Below, piece after piece: positions 23,893 through 35,900 of a stretch of 64,000 nucleotides of DNA. Position 1 is the first letter of the stretch. Each line of letters starts with the position of its first letter. Origin of the DNA: Gonapodya sp. JEL0774 (lineage: Eukaryota > Monoblepharomycota > Monoblepharidomycetes > Monoblepharidales > Gonapodyaceae). Below the pieces are notes generated by a model. That model made no database searches and was not told where the DNA came from. It saw only the letters and a program-made list of their open reading frames with translations. The position numbers and the translations under genes were made by a program. The DNA lies in the NCBI GenBank assembly GCA_027604505.1, contig JADIIX010000021.1, forward strand, positions 141,893 to 205,892, written 5' to 3'.

Positions 23893-25187
23893 ATGTCCGC
23901 AACCACCGAATCCGTCCGAGCAAATCGCCCGGCGCCACCTCGTCCTCGTCGAAAGCCATCGATCTTGGTGGTGCGTGCCTCGTACGATTATACGGCACGT
24001 TCGGACGCCGAACTATCCTTCAGCGAGGGGGACACGCTCTAGTACGTACAACAGATGATTCAATGCTTCAAACTAGAAGCACCTGGTCAGCGTTCATCTG
24101 GAGATTGTGGAATCGGCGATGGCTGTTTGATGGCTTAATGATGTTTCGGGCGTGATGTGATGTTACGGTGCATGTAACTGATCCAACACCTGGCATTTAG
24201 CATTGTCGAAAAGGAAGGCGAGTGGTGGAAGGCTCGAAAGGATGGGGAGGAGGGTTTCGTTCCGGCATCATATGGTGAGTCCTGGTGCTGGGTTTCAAAT
24301 TGGTATTTCTAGTACTTCGTTCACTCCATTTCGCCCTCTTTCCATCTCTTTCTGGCCCGTTATCCTCTGGATTCCATTCATACGGTGAATTTGTCTCTGC
24401 TCGCTCTTACAGTTGCCGCCAACACCTCGCCAATCAATCACCCTGTCCATGACGCATGTAAACGCGGCAACACCGGGTTCCTGAGGGAGCTGCTCGCCCA
24501 AGGCGCATCCGTGAATGAACTTGACTTTGCTTCGAATGTGCCGCTTCACTGGGCGTGTCGTTCGGGAAAAGATGACTGTGTCAAAATGCTGCTCGAAAAG
24601 AATCCGGTTGTGGATCAGGCGGTAAGTTTATTGATAACTTATTGCAGCTTGGAACGTTTGCGTCTATTTTGGGTCGCGCTGGGTCTGTTTGCCTTTGATG
24701 GGAGTCTGACAACTCCTCAAGCCGCACACTTTGAACCACCCTTGTGGTACACGAGGTTGCCGGAAACCACACAAACACGAGAGAGAATATTGTTAGCTGA
24801 AAATTGCTCACCGGAAAGCGGATACTTGGGCTCATGGTTGACGTCAACGCTTCACTAGAATCTTCTCATACCTGACTCAATTCCCTCACCGCGTAGAACA
24901 ACATCGGAGACACTCCCCTCCACTCTGCATCATGGGGTAGTCACGCCAACTGTGCCGACCTCCTCCTGTCACATGCACACGCCAATCACAGCCCTTCGTT
25001 CGTCTTGCAAATGCTCATGGCCCGTAACCGTGCTGGAGAGACTCCATCAGATGTTGCCCGAGGTGTAGATGTGAAGGCTGTGCTGCAAAGGTGGGAGAGG
25101 ATCTCCGCGCAGGAATCTGGTGGAAGTGGCGTTTCTGCGAGCTTTGAAGCACTCGCAGGTGCAAGTGAGGATGAAGGAGATGATTAG
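23893..25187 (+). CDS. SH3-ankyrin repeat protein, OSTF1-like
   Basis: A 240-residue model from four exons (23893-24041, 24201-24274, 24413-24621, 24897-25187). Residues about 24-78 form an SH3 domain (VVRASYDYTARSDAELSFSE then GEWWKARKDGEEGFVPASYV). Ankyrin repeats follow (VHDACKRGNTGFLRELLAQG, PLHWACRSGKDDCVKMLL, TPLHSASWGSHANCADLLL). A short acidic tail ends in EDEGDD. Order and length match osteoclast-stimulating factor 1, a small cytosolic adaptor. It starts 241 bp after ILV1 ends, on the same strand. The last exon has slightly irregular ankyrin spacing before NRAGETPSDVA, so an extra small intron there cannot be excluded. Confidence 0.85.
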
Positions 25188-25344
25188 AATATCGCCTTTC
25201 CGAGTATTGGACTACACACGCTGTGACTCGAAAGTCATTTTATTGATTAATTTATCAAACCTCCTGTCTCCTGTGATCCCTTATTCATCTGCTGCCCCAA
25301 CCCAATCAAAACATTGGGAACAAAAACCACCGTACCAATCGCAG

Positions 25345-25863
25345 ATGCGGAGTCTAGTCGTGCTTGCTATCTTCACCGTCATTTTACTCGCGGTCCCCCA
25401 GCCGATCGTCGCCGATGATGATGGAAGGGAGAGGCATCGACATGTCTTGGAACATTTACCACAGGGGAAAGACAAGTTCAAGTTCTCGGCCAATGAAGAG
25501 ATTTATGTCATGTTCCTACTCCATGATATTGATCGTGATGGAAAACTCGACGGAATTGAACTTAGAGCAATGATAACGGTGACATAGACGATCTCTCCAT
25601 CCGTTCCTCTCCCTTCTCATTGATTGTTACGATAGGACTCGTTGTCTCACGACGCCAAGGTGCCAATAATGAATCTTGAGGAGGCTGACTACTTGGTGGA
25701 AAAAATGCTCGATGCGGACGACTCCGATGGCGAGTGAGTTCCTTTTCCTCTCCCCTTTCTTCCTTCTCTCACAATCCCCCTGTCTCCTTTATTGCAATGG
25801 TGAAGTGGCAAGATATCCTGGCCGGAGTACTTGCAATCGACAAAAGCAAAACAGCCGGCGTGA
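25345..25863 (+). CDS. MCFD2-like secreted EF-hand protein (ER-Golgi cargo receptor subunit)
   Basis: Three exons (25345-25578, 25636-25733, 25806-25863) give 129 residues. A signal peptide (MRSLVVLAIFTVILLAVPQP) is followed by two EF-hands, DIDRDGKLDGIE and DADDSDGDGKIS; the second is created only by splicing exon 2 to exon 3. The order of EF-hands and the HDIDRDGKLDGIEL core match MCFD2, the calcium-binding partner of LMAN1/ERGIC-53 that exports glycoproteins from the ER. It could instead be another luminal EF-hand protein, but the spacing favours MCFD2. It converges on the hydroxylase gene that ends at 25964. Confidence 0.78.
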
Positions 25864-25963
25864 TATTCGATTGTCGCATCATCGCGATTCAAGAAAATGG
25901 TACATATCTCAAAGTTGTTTACATCTCCACAGTGTAAGAAGTAAATATAAACAACAAGAAACA

Positions 25964-27218
25964 TCATGAGAGCCGTTCCCGCGATTTCAACCTGTTCACT
26001 TGGTATTCAGGTCTCCACTTCCGTCCAAGAAAATCTCCATAGTATGTACCGTGTAATATATCAAGAAAGGGAAACGGGAACGCGTAGTTGACATTCACAA
26101 GCTCGTGGTGTGAGTCGTGATCCCGCGTGTTGTAAATACCAAGTGCAGACCATCGGATACCGCTATGGTCCATGATACCGGTGACCCCACACACTGCCAT
26201 GTACCCAAGCCACACCCATAGAGTGAGGCCACCAGGGTAGAAGAATTGCACCAAGTGTGATGAAACCTCGGAAGCATCCTTGCCATACTCGAAGTTTAGG
26301 CGCAGAGGGAACATTCCACCATTGACAACATGCTCCAAGGTGAGTGCAAAACGGGGAAGGCAAATTTGCGAAGGGCCAAAGAGTATGAAGTAGTATCCAA
26401 CTACATCGGATGGAGATAATTCGAAAATCTGTGGTCCAATATTGATATCATCTTCATTAACTTACATGCCTCAATTGGATGGATCATCATATCGTCGAAC
26501 ACTTCCGGGGAAACGTAATAATGGTGGTAGCGATGAAGCTTGTCATACAGCCATGGGAGATGCTGCAAGGGAATTTGTCATTCAAAAACTCACCCCTTAA
26601 AGTACGGGTATCTTACCATGAGACGGTGCCAGTAGTACTCTAAAACACCCTGGAAACAGTGTGCAAATATTGTACCCAACACCGCGTGCGAGAGATTGAA
26701 TGAAGGAAAGCGCGCATTGCTCGGAAGAACGACGCAGGTGGTCTCTTCTGGTTGTGTCAGGATCAATTGCGTGGACTGATTGTTGCGGAATGCGGACACC
26801 TTTGTTGTTCGTTGAACACCAAGGTAAGTTAGTACCAAATATTATTCCAGATGTTGTTGCACGGCGGGCATCCCAACTCACCATTCTTCAACAAGCACTG
26901 GCACCGCTCAACAACAACCAAACTCACCATTCCCGCAAAAACAGAACTCATCAGAAGGTTGAATGTGCCTATGAGCCATAAAAACTTGTGTCTCCTTGCC
27001 TTCCTATTGTTTAGTATCGGAAGCCACCACTTGATCGCCTCGCTGCCAGTATTGATGAATCTATTCTTCGGTACAGTTTGTACTTTCCAGCATGTCACAG
27101 AGTCCCCCTGTAAGTAGTAAAACCAATATTGAAGGCATGTTGTGAGCAGAAGATAACCGACGAGTATCGAGATGGATGTTATGATGGCTGCCGGTTCCAC
27201 ATTGTAGACAGATGCCAT
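25964..27218 (-). CDS. Fatty acid hydroxylase/sterol desaturase superfamily membrane enzyme
   Basis: Four exons (27218-26882, 26747-26617, 26562-26466, 26400-25964) give 333 residues. The three histidine clusters of the non-haem di-iron family are visible: HRLMH (completed across an intron), HRYHH and HDSHH, with DHSG between. Hydrophobic segments lie at the N-terminus and in the middle, as expected for an ER enzyme. The family includes C-4 sterol oxidase, C-5 desaturase, sphingolipid and alkylglycerol hydroxylases; the substrate cannot be told here. A stretch of about 30 residues after PRFALTLEH is unusual for the family and may be a retained, frame-neutral intron. Confidence 0.8.
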
Positions 27219-27417
27219 TTAGTGGGTCTCCAAGCAGCTCCGAAATAAGTGTGTCTCCAAGAAGTTCCGAATGTGTCCCGTTCTAGGTGGAAACCTGAGG
27301 CCTTCGATGATTTGATTATATTACATATAACGAAGTCCACAATGATACCTTTCACTTTCAATTTCTTTCCTTTTTACAACGATGGCGATGTAGAAGCGTC
27401 AAGATGTTATGTACATG

Positions 27418-30400
27418 TCATGAGGATTCCGTGTCCAGCAATGCCCTGGCGACGGGGAACTCTATGCAAAACTCCCGTTCACCCTTCGAACGCACCTCCT
27501 CCACATACAAATCGAAACTTCGTCTCAGTATCGTCAGTCGTTCAGCGTCTGTGGGGTGACTGTCCAGCCAATCGGAGTATTGTTGATGTGTCCATGAAAA
27601 TCGTTCGGTGGGAAGAAGAAGAGTGCCTGCGGGTGACCTCGCAAATACGTGCTGGAGAACCAAGGGCAGAGGTAGCGCGGTGATGGAATTGGTAGAGGAC
27701 GAAGTTCCCTTCATAGTGCGATTTGGAGAGTGGTTCGAAGGTGAGTTGGATAGGAAGGTTTCAGGTGATGAAGCAGCAGGTTCGTGAACTTCGTGTGACT
27801 GCTGCCTCGCCGATGTAATGTCACTGAGCTCCATAAACAAGAGTGTTCTCAACGATCTGAGGGCGCGGTAATTGGCAGTCAGCTCAGGATCCTTGCCCTC
27901 TGCTAATCCGCCTTTGACGCTGGAATCCGACATCCAAGAGTTCACAACAAATTCAAATTGGGCCAACTCATTCGCGAGTCGCGACCTCCCAGCATTGCGC
28001 AGACGGATCATTGTGGCGTGTCGCAAGAAAACTTCCACCAGTCTATTCGCAAGTGTCCGAATCCAACTTCTTGGCTCGTCACTCTCAGAAGGTAGTGTGG
28101 CTGGGGAGAGCTTCGAAAAGACTGTGGTGGTAATCCATCGAAGCTTTGTGCTGAGTTCAGATAGATAGACCGAAGTTTCACTGTTACGAGCAATTGGGGC
28201 ACTTGTTGTGCTCTCAGTTGGTCCGGGGGCCGGGGAGGCACGCCCGAGTTGGGTGCCACCCCTAAAGCGAAAAACATCCAGTGATCAATTACACAAGGGC
28301 GGTAAACTTGATCATCTCTCACCTCCCATAGTCCACGGAATGCATCTTCAGAATGACCAACTCCAACTCCCGCGCCAACCCTCGCATGAGAGGCTCAACT
28401 ACGCTCATGATAACATTTCTCACTCTTCCAAGATCCGAATGCACCTTGTTGTAGAGTAGGCCGACGGGTTCCACCCTCGGCGCAACAACGGCACCACTAC
28501 CTGGGACCTCGAGAGTCTGAGGAGGCTCGAACTCATCCACGAGTTTCCAGCACCCTTCTTCGAACGTCCAAAGTGCTACGACCAAGTCCAAATTATTGAC
28601 GAGAGGTACTATAGTTGCCGCCGTACCCAACGAAGCACCCGAGCCACCCGATGTAACAATTGGGACAAACACCGCGAACGGTTCATGATTGACCATTGCA
28701 TCACCGCGCTTTGCAACTTCTCCAACGATGGAGGCCACAAGTAGCACAATCTTCTCGAAAAACTCGCGGTGGAAGCGAGCGATTTCCAATTCCGAATGGA
28801 TTGCCCGGACGCATTTATCCGCATCGCCAGAGGTTGGCATTTGGGCGCGAGCGGCGTTCGGGAAGGCAAACTGCACAGGTTCATAGAGACGAGCTTGAGA
28901 GCGAGAGAGGTACGCAGTTTCAAAAGGCTGAAGGATAATGTCGAAGCTGCAACAGAAGTTGTGGAGCGTTTAGTTGTGATGGACTTGGAGTATATGAGAC
29001 ACAGAATGCTACCTCTCAACAACATTCCTTCGTTCTGATCCAAGTCCATCTTCGATTCTCCGTACCCGGCTCCTTCCCTCCTTCACGCTATCGGCACCGT
29101 CAACCTCTGCTGCCGCCACCTTTTCAGACAACTCCTTCACCATTCTCAGCAGCTTGGGATAGTTTCTTTGAAATGTCGCTTGCACATAAGGTGATTGGGT
29201 ACCGGCAGATTTCAGAGAAGAAGCCGTCGCCAATGTAACATGATGCCAAAAGTAAGTTACGGGCGTTGGTCGCACATCATCTTTCCCTGGAGGAGCTGCT
29301 CCTGGATCTCCCCAGGTCGCACCCCACCCCCAGCCAGGCGCTCTGATAAGCTCGTCAAGGAAGGCAATCCGAGTCTCAGTGTCTCTCCTTCGAGCGAGGA
29401 CCCTTTCAAGCACCAGAACGCGCTGAAATCCAGCATAAGTCGCATCAGCAGCAGCATCAAATCGAGACCACAGATGAGTTGTAAAGGCAGTAGACTGAGG
29501 AGGGGTCGTTGGGTCATAGATAGAGGTGGTGGGACCCGGGGACGAGAAGGGAGGACCAGGCACACCAGGTGTCAACGTCCGCTTCAGAGTACTCGGAGTA
29601 CCTGATCCTGGTGGTGAAATACCAGCTGCTAAGGATATGGCGGGGACATCAGAAGCCGCCCGCCACGCGTCACGGACCTGTTCCACAATGATACTGAGAG
29701 TAGAATGGATACGGCGTGGTAAAAATGTCCGATCGAGGTTGCGGTGTATTACAAGAGCAGATGAGAGGGCGGCGAGGTCACTGGAAGTTGCGGGCGGTGT
29801 GAGGTGTGGAACCGGCGCGGAGGATGTGTGTTCAAGTTCGGTTGTCCGTTTCAGCCCGAGTACTCTATCAATGATGTTATCGGCACAAGAAACAATCTCA
29901 TGTCGCGATGAGATAATGAATTCGAGCTCGGCATCAACGACTGAGATCCCCGACAAATCTGAATTGGCCCGGAGTTGCTCGATTTCTGCGATAGTCAAGG
30001 CTGCCGCAGCAAGCTCAACTTCACGAGAAGGGACTACGGAGGAAGAAGAGGAAGTGACAGTAGATGGGACACCAGATTCGAGCACCTGTGTGGGCAGCGC
30101 CGCGGCTGCCGACTTCATTTGAAGAGACAGTCTTTTGTGGAGAGAGAGGAATCGAATGACCTTACGAAGACAGTCGGCCGCGAGAAGAACATGAGAGAGT
30201 TGTGTCGTAAGACCTGAGAGGGTATTGTAAGGAACTGTCGTTTTCGCTTTCAGCCTAGAGGATCCAAGTAATTCCAAGTCCAAAATGTGAAGATTCTGAT
30301 ATTGCACTGGAGACAAGTCACCTGTTGACACTGCCCTGAAGAGCTGCAACAGCGTCTTTCACGGTCTTAAGCTGCGAGCTGAGATCACCGATGCCAGTCA

Positions 30401-30953
30401 CTTGTTGGATGAGGTCCGAGTGATGAAGCGATATCTGTTGAGATGAACACACCATTGTGTTTCAATCAGCGCAAGAGAAAAAATGGACTCGAAATTAATG
30501 TTTCATCCATCATATGATAGAAATGGAAATCTTTGTGTCACTCACATTGTCGTGAATGCTTCTGGATATCACTTCGAGCTGCACTTGCAATCGAGCGATA
30601 AGAGGTGCAATATCCGGAAATGCCGCTTGCTGAAGTGATTCAAGGTCCATCGACTCTCTTTCTTCCTTCTGTCCGTCTCGGCTGTCCCACGTGATTTGCG
30701 ACGCCTTTAGTTGAACATTAGTCTCTACTATGCTGTCGATTCCACTTGCACGAACGTTCCCCGATTCCGACACATCAGCGGCAGCCTTTTCCGAAGATCC
30801 ATGCGACTGATGTGTCACATAGGCAGCCAGAAGTTCCGTGGCGTGAGATTCAGGATTGAACTTTGAATCTCCGAATTCCCGAAGAATGGAATTGAGCGCC
30901 ACGGCGGGGGTCGTCCCGCCATGGCGGGAGGACGCACCCACGCGAAGGGACAT
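27418..30953 (-). CDS. COG5: Conserved oligomeric Golgi complex subunit 5
   Basis: A 1076-residue model from five exons (30953-30546, 30434-30322, 30254-29013, 28946-28323, 28261-27418). The N-terminal region ISRSIHDN, IGDLSSQLKTVKDAVAALQ, RLKAKTTVPYNTLSGLTTQ and CLRKVIRFLSLHKRL matches the Cog5 helical N-terminus, and ETAYLSRSQARLYEPV and the C-terminal region fit the Cog5 body. The COG tether organises retrograde intra-Golgi vesicle traffic. Long Ser/Thr/Pro insertions make it larger than human COG5. It is divergent from the elongase gene, with about 400 bp between start codons. Confidence 0.82.
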
Positions 30954-31352
30954 GGCGTGGACGATGGGGCCGTTCGGTTGGGGATGGGGGGAGGAAGTAT
31001 ATAAATGATGGGTGGACCACTATGATTGTGCGCCTGGGATCACTAACAACAATAATCACTTCGATTCACGAAAATACAATCAATAACGTCAGATAACAGC
31101 AGTGGAAAAAGCCTGCCAGCAGTTGCCCAATGATTTTATGCCACTGGAGTGGGCCTCATTCACGTATGTATACGAATAAAGAGCACCGAGTTTGCGTGAG
31201 CGTGCGCTCATGTCATGCTATAGTCTCACCAAAAAGTGAATGCGAATCCTTTTTGAATGCGTCCCAAATTATATTTTGGGGCGGCAGGACCACACGCGCA
31301 AGGCCGAAACTCCACCGTACAAGTTGTACAGAAAACGTCCAAGTGAACCCAA
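30954..31352. promoter_or_regulatory. Divergent promoter region of COG5 and ELO
   Basis: A non-coding stretch between two divergent start codons. A tatataaa box at 30998-31005 is the only recognisable element and lies nearer COG5. Its use is inferred. Confidence 0.35.
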
Positions 31353-32858
31353 ATGGCCATCTCCGAAGTTCTCATCCAGCGCATCGCTGCGATCGAGAAT
31401 GCTCTCGCGCCAATCGTGGACCCGATCGAGACAGTGGCCGGGAAAATCCTGTCTTCTGTCGCAGACACCGAGCGAATGAGAAAATGGATGGCCGCGAACG
31501 CGAGCAAACACACAGCACGCTTGCCTCTTATGAACCCTGTGAGTTTTATAGACCCATTCGACGGCTGGCCCCATTTATCAGGCATGTGGTGTCAATCGTT
31601 CTCCTGTGAATGTTGTGAAACAACCAAACCCAATCACCACTTGGTGTCCGGCACCTGATGATTCATGCTCTAGAAGGGCTGCTATCTCTTATGCAGTGTA
31701 TCAGTGAACTAATCATTTTGATGTGACATCGCTCTGACTCCTATATTGGGTTCTTCACCTCTCCAAGTTCCACGTCATCCTCATCATCTCAACGTACCTG
31801 GTGATCGTGGTCGCCGGAAAACGCGCCGCAGCGAATCCCGCTATCCCCAAACTCGAGGTCAAGCAGTTTGCTCTCGTCCACAACTTGCTCATGGTGGCGC
31901 TCTCCGCGTACATGTGCATTTCCGTTCTCGCCGCCGCCTTCTTGAGCAAGGACTCGATTGGCTACCGCTACTCTCTATGGGCAAACCCTGCGGACGAGAC
32001 GGAGACGGGATGGGTAATGGCAAGGAGTATTTGGGTGTTGGTTTCAATGATCATTGAATTTCGTCTTGAATTTGAACTGACTTCAGTTTGCCTGCTACAG
32101 ATTTTACTTCTCCAAAATTCTTGAATTCAATGACACTGTGAGTCTTGCGATCCTTTCTTCACCTGTCTTCGTATCCGGCTCATCAGTTTTCAACTCACGC
32201 AACTCCGATCGCCACCTCAAGTTTATCATGCTGGCAAAGAAAAACTTTCGCCAAGTCTCTTTCCTCCACGTTTACCACCACAGCTCGATTTTTTCTGTGT
32301 GGTGGCTCGTCACTTTCATGGCACCGACTGGTGAAGGTTTGTGTAATGGTCCCATTACCTTGATGTTTTTGCCCACAATGGTGACAATTAAGTTTGTTCT
32401 TCGCATTAGCGTACTTTTCTGCGGCCCTCAACAGCTTTATTCACGTTGTGATGTACGGATATTACTTCTGCTCCGCAATCGGTATCAAGCAGGTTTCTTT
32501 CATCAAGAAGTACATCACCATGATGCAGATGACCCAATTTTGCATGATGATGTGTCAGGTTTGTCCAGAAATCTGATCTACCATTCGTTATCCCGATTCC
32601 TCACAGCGATCAACACTTCAGGCCACTTATGATATTGTCCACGCCATTTTCATCGCCCCGGGGCTTCCATCTCCCCAACCGCCGTTCACAGCGACTACGT
32701 ACCCACTTCTCCTCTCTGTGATTCTCTTCTTCTACATGATTTCAATGCTCGCATTGTTTTATAACTTCTACCAGGCGGATCGTAGGAGGGAGAGGGAAGC
32801 AAAGAAAGCAAGTAGCAAGGTTGCGAATGGCGTTGCAACTGGGAAGAAGGAGGAGTAA
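31353..32858 (+). CDS. ELO-family fatty acid elongase (3-ketoacyl-CoA synthase)
   Basis: Six exons (31353-31538, 31768-32013, 32087-32137, 32222-32336, 32410-32558, 32622-32858) give 327 residues. ELO hallmarks are KILEFNDT, the catalytic HVYHH histidine box, the MMQMTQF helix and a basic Lys-rich C-terminus (GKKEE) suited to ER retention. ELO enzymes condense malonyl-CoA with acyl-CoA in the ER membrane for very-long-chain or polyunsaturated fatty acids; chain-length specificity cannot be read. The 229-nt first intron is longer than most introns here. Confidence 0.92.
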
Positions 32859-32921
32859 TTAGAATTCATGTGATGTGATCGTGTCATAAGGATCGTGCTC
32901 CACATGATATAATTGTTTCCG

Positions 32922-35900
32922 ATGTACTTCGCAGTGGGATCAGCCACGGAAGTACAGCTCGATGTCCGACTTTCTCCTACTCGCCCGCGACGACAGTTTG
33001 AGGGCCGAAGCTCGATTCGTCGTCGTGAATCGTTTTTGAAGATCCCAAGCTCGACAGCCGACCTTTCCTCAACACATGAGACTGATGAAAAGCCTGTTGC
33101 GCCGCCAATTCCCTTGAGAGCTCCTCCCGCTGAGCCCCAAAGTCCTCCGACGCAATCGCAAAGCGCAACAGGTCCCCCACGTATCCCACTTCTGGACACT
33201 CGTCGGTTGGAGACGGAGGAGCAGCAATTTCTTGTTCGACGGAGCCCGAGCGGCGCACATTTTTTAATTATATCGGATTGTGAAGTTCAGGTGTGGAAAG
33301 CGTCGGTGAGTTTGGTTTCGCTTGCCTGTATGAAGGTGTGATATCCGAATGTTCAATTCGTGGCGAATCTCTTCACAACTTAAAAAACACATGTTGATGT
33401 CGATCTGTACCTTTTGTACCGTTGCTTCCTTGGGCTCCAGCCTCTGGTGCTGGTGGGCTCTGTTCAGCGAGACTCGCAATCTCTGGAAACATTCGGTACA
33501 AACGTAGACGCAGTGTGGCGACCTCCCCGTCAACAACCCCATTTCCATCCGCAAGAGACACAGAACTCGCGGACCTCTGACTCTTCGGCTCCATCACTCG
33601 AAAATGAAGACGAGGATCGAACCCCCGATGTTGGAAAGGACTCTTCAGACGATGCAGTGAGAGCCCCAGCCAGCAAATCTATTGGAAGCTCATTTTGGAG
33701 CTGGGTTTGGGGCACCAGTGAGGGAGATGATGGCGTGCAGGGTGAAAAGGGCTCCAAACCGCTTGCCGCTCGTACTGGAGGTGACGATCAAGCACCTGAG
33801 GATTGGTCCTCTGAGTTTTTGGCGGAGGAATGGGAGGACTCGGAGTTTGTGGAACAGTTTGCTGTCCTTGTGGGTGGTTCCTAACTGGCGTTCTCAGAGA
33901 CTATTACTAGAAGGACAACTTCTCACAGACATCCACTCATCGTCACCTACTCTTCTTTACTCTGGAACATTCGGCCCCAGACTTACCGATAGCAAGTTTG
34001 AAGTCCGGACATTTGCCCAATCGAGAAGTTTTGAGCGAACGCGCCCTTGAATTTACCCTCGGGTTCAGCGACAGAAAATCGGACGCTCGAGCGGCCGGCC
34101 CTCATGGTGCCGGCGAAGGGCTCGGTGTTCTCAACTCTGCAATATTTATTTCTGGATGGTGGGAGCTTCCAGACTTGATTTCGGTTGAAGATGTGGCAGC
34201 TCCGAAGGAGAAGGGGTCGTGTCCAGAGCAACATTCTCGGTTGTCGGCTTCGCAAATAACCGCCATTTCATCGACAGCTGGTGACATTGTAATTGCTACT
34301 TCGTCGGTCCGATTGGCGGTAAACCCAGTTCCCTGCAGTGGCGCTACAACCGTGCGGAGCTCTTATCTTCACCGTCTTTTGTGGCCGAACCCGTTCCAGG
34401 GGCAACTAGGCAGGGAAGAGAACAGAATGCCCACGTTTTTCGAGCTTCCGTTCTCGCGACCACTGCTGGATATAGCTACTTTGAACCTGACTGCTCCTGT
34501 GATATCCAAAACCTCTAATTCGGAACAACCCCACATCGAAGTCACGCACATCAGCCCACTGCTTCTGCCATCGCATTTGAGCTATGTCTCCACATCTTTT
34601 GCCTACGTTCTGGGTCTTTCGACGATGGAGGCGATAATAGCCCTTCCACCGCCGAATGTCATTCGCGGCAGTGATAGGCGAATCACTCGGACAGATGAAA
34701 GGAGCCACTGGTTGTTTTGGAGACTCGCACACGGAGCTACTTTTGAGGAGCACGAGCACATTTCCGCGATTGAAGTTAATGAAGTGTTTGGAGTTGTTGC
34801 CGTTGGAAGGGACAGGTGCGTTTCTGGCTTGCACTGCTTTGGTGGCTTGCACTTACATGACCTCCAACTTCCGCAGTGGTCTTGTTACCACCTATCAAGT
34901 ACCACGGCAACTTCCGGCTTATGTATTTCAGGCGGACACATTTCATCGAGAACTTGGTGCCAATGGTGTTCTTATTCCACTCGCCACATATCGACCAGTC
35001 TCCACCAAATTATCTCCCACTACCCCACATGCTGGAGGACTGCTGCATCCCTTGAATTCGGTCACTCTTGCCTTTACAGGAGACGGATGTGCTTTGGCAA
35101 TTGGGTGGGAGAGAAGTGGAATTCAAGTTGTTAGCGTTTTTGGAAAAGATCGGAATAGTGGAAGTGTTCAAATGGGGGACGAGTATTTTGATAAAAGATC
35201 CTCCTCAGAGACGTACATGAAGGGAGTCATGGACTTGGTAGGTGACAAGTCCCGTTGTGAGGACAACTCGATCGTAAACGTAGTCGCCGGTTAGTTCTGG
35301 GACGCTTCCTCTACAACGCTGTTTGCAGTGCCTTCAATCAACACTCTGCCCACCTCCAACACTTATGTTCAACGGTGGCCACTGTGTGGAGTTCCATTCG
35401 CGAAGTTAGCTGCGACCAATCCGCCAAATATGGAATCCACGGCAAGTGCAAATACACACGCAAAATACTTAGTACTCAGTGGACGGAGCTATATTTTACT
35501 CGGAACGACTGGATTGGAGGTCGATGTTTCCAAGTTAGCGAAGTCGCGGAATCGTCGCGGTTCCCAATCCAACCGGCTCCGCCTCGATAACACATTTCAA
35601 CAAATCGACATCCCATTAGCTTATAGCACCTTCTGTCTGCCAATTTCGGTGGTAGCCGTTTGTCCATTTCCGGTTGGATCTCATGTTGCTGTTGCGGGAA
35701 CCTACGGATTAGCAATCTACAATATCGAACAACGAAAGTGGAGGCTATTTGTTAAGGAGAAGCACGAAAAAAGCTTCAAAGTGGAAGGGGGTCTGGCATG
35801 GCTCTGCATTCGACCATTGAAGGTGGATAGAACCCTTGGTGGTCAGAGCGGGACTGTTGGATCTGCTGTTCTGATTGCGGGTTGTTTCGATTTTGAAACG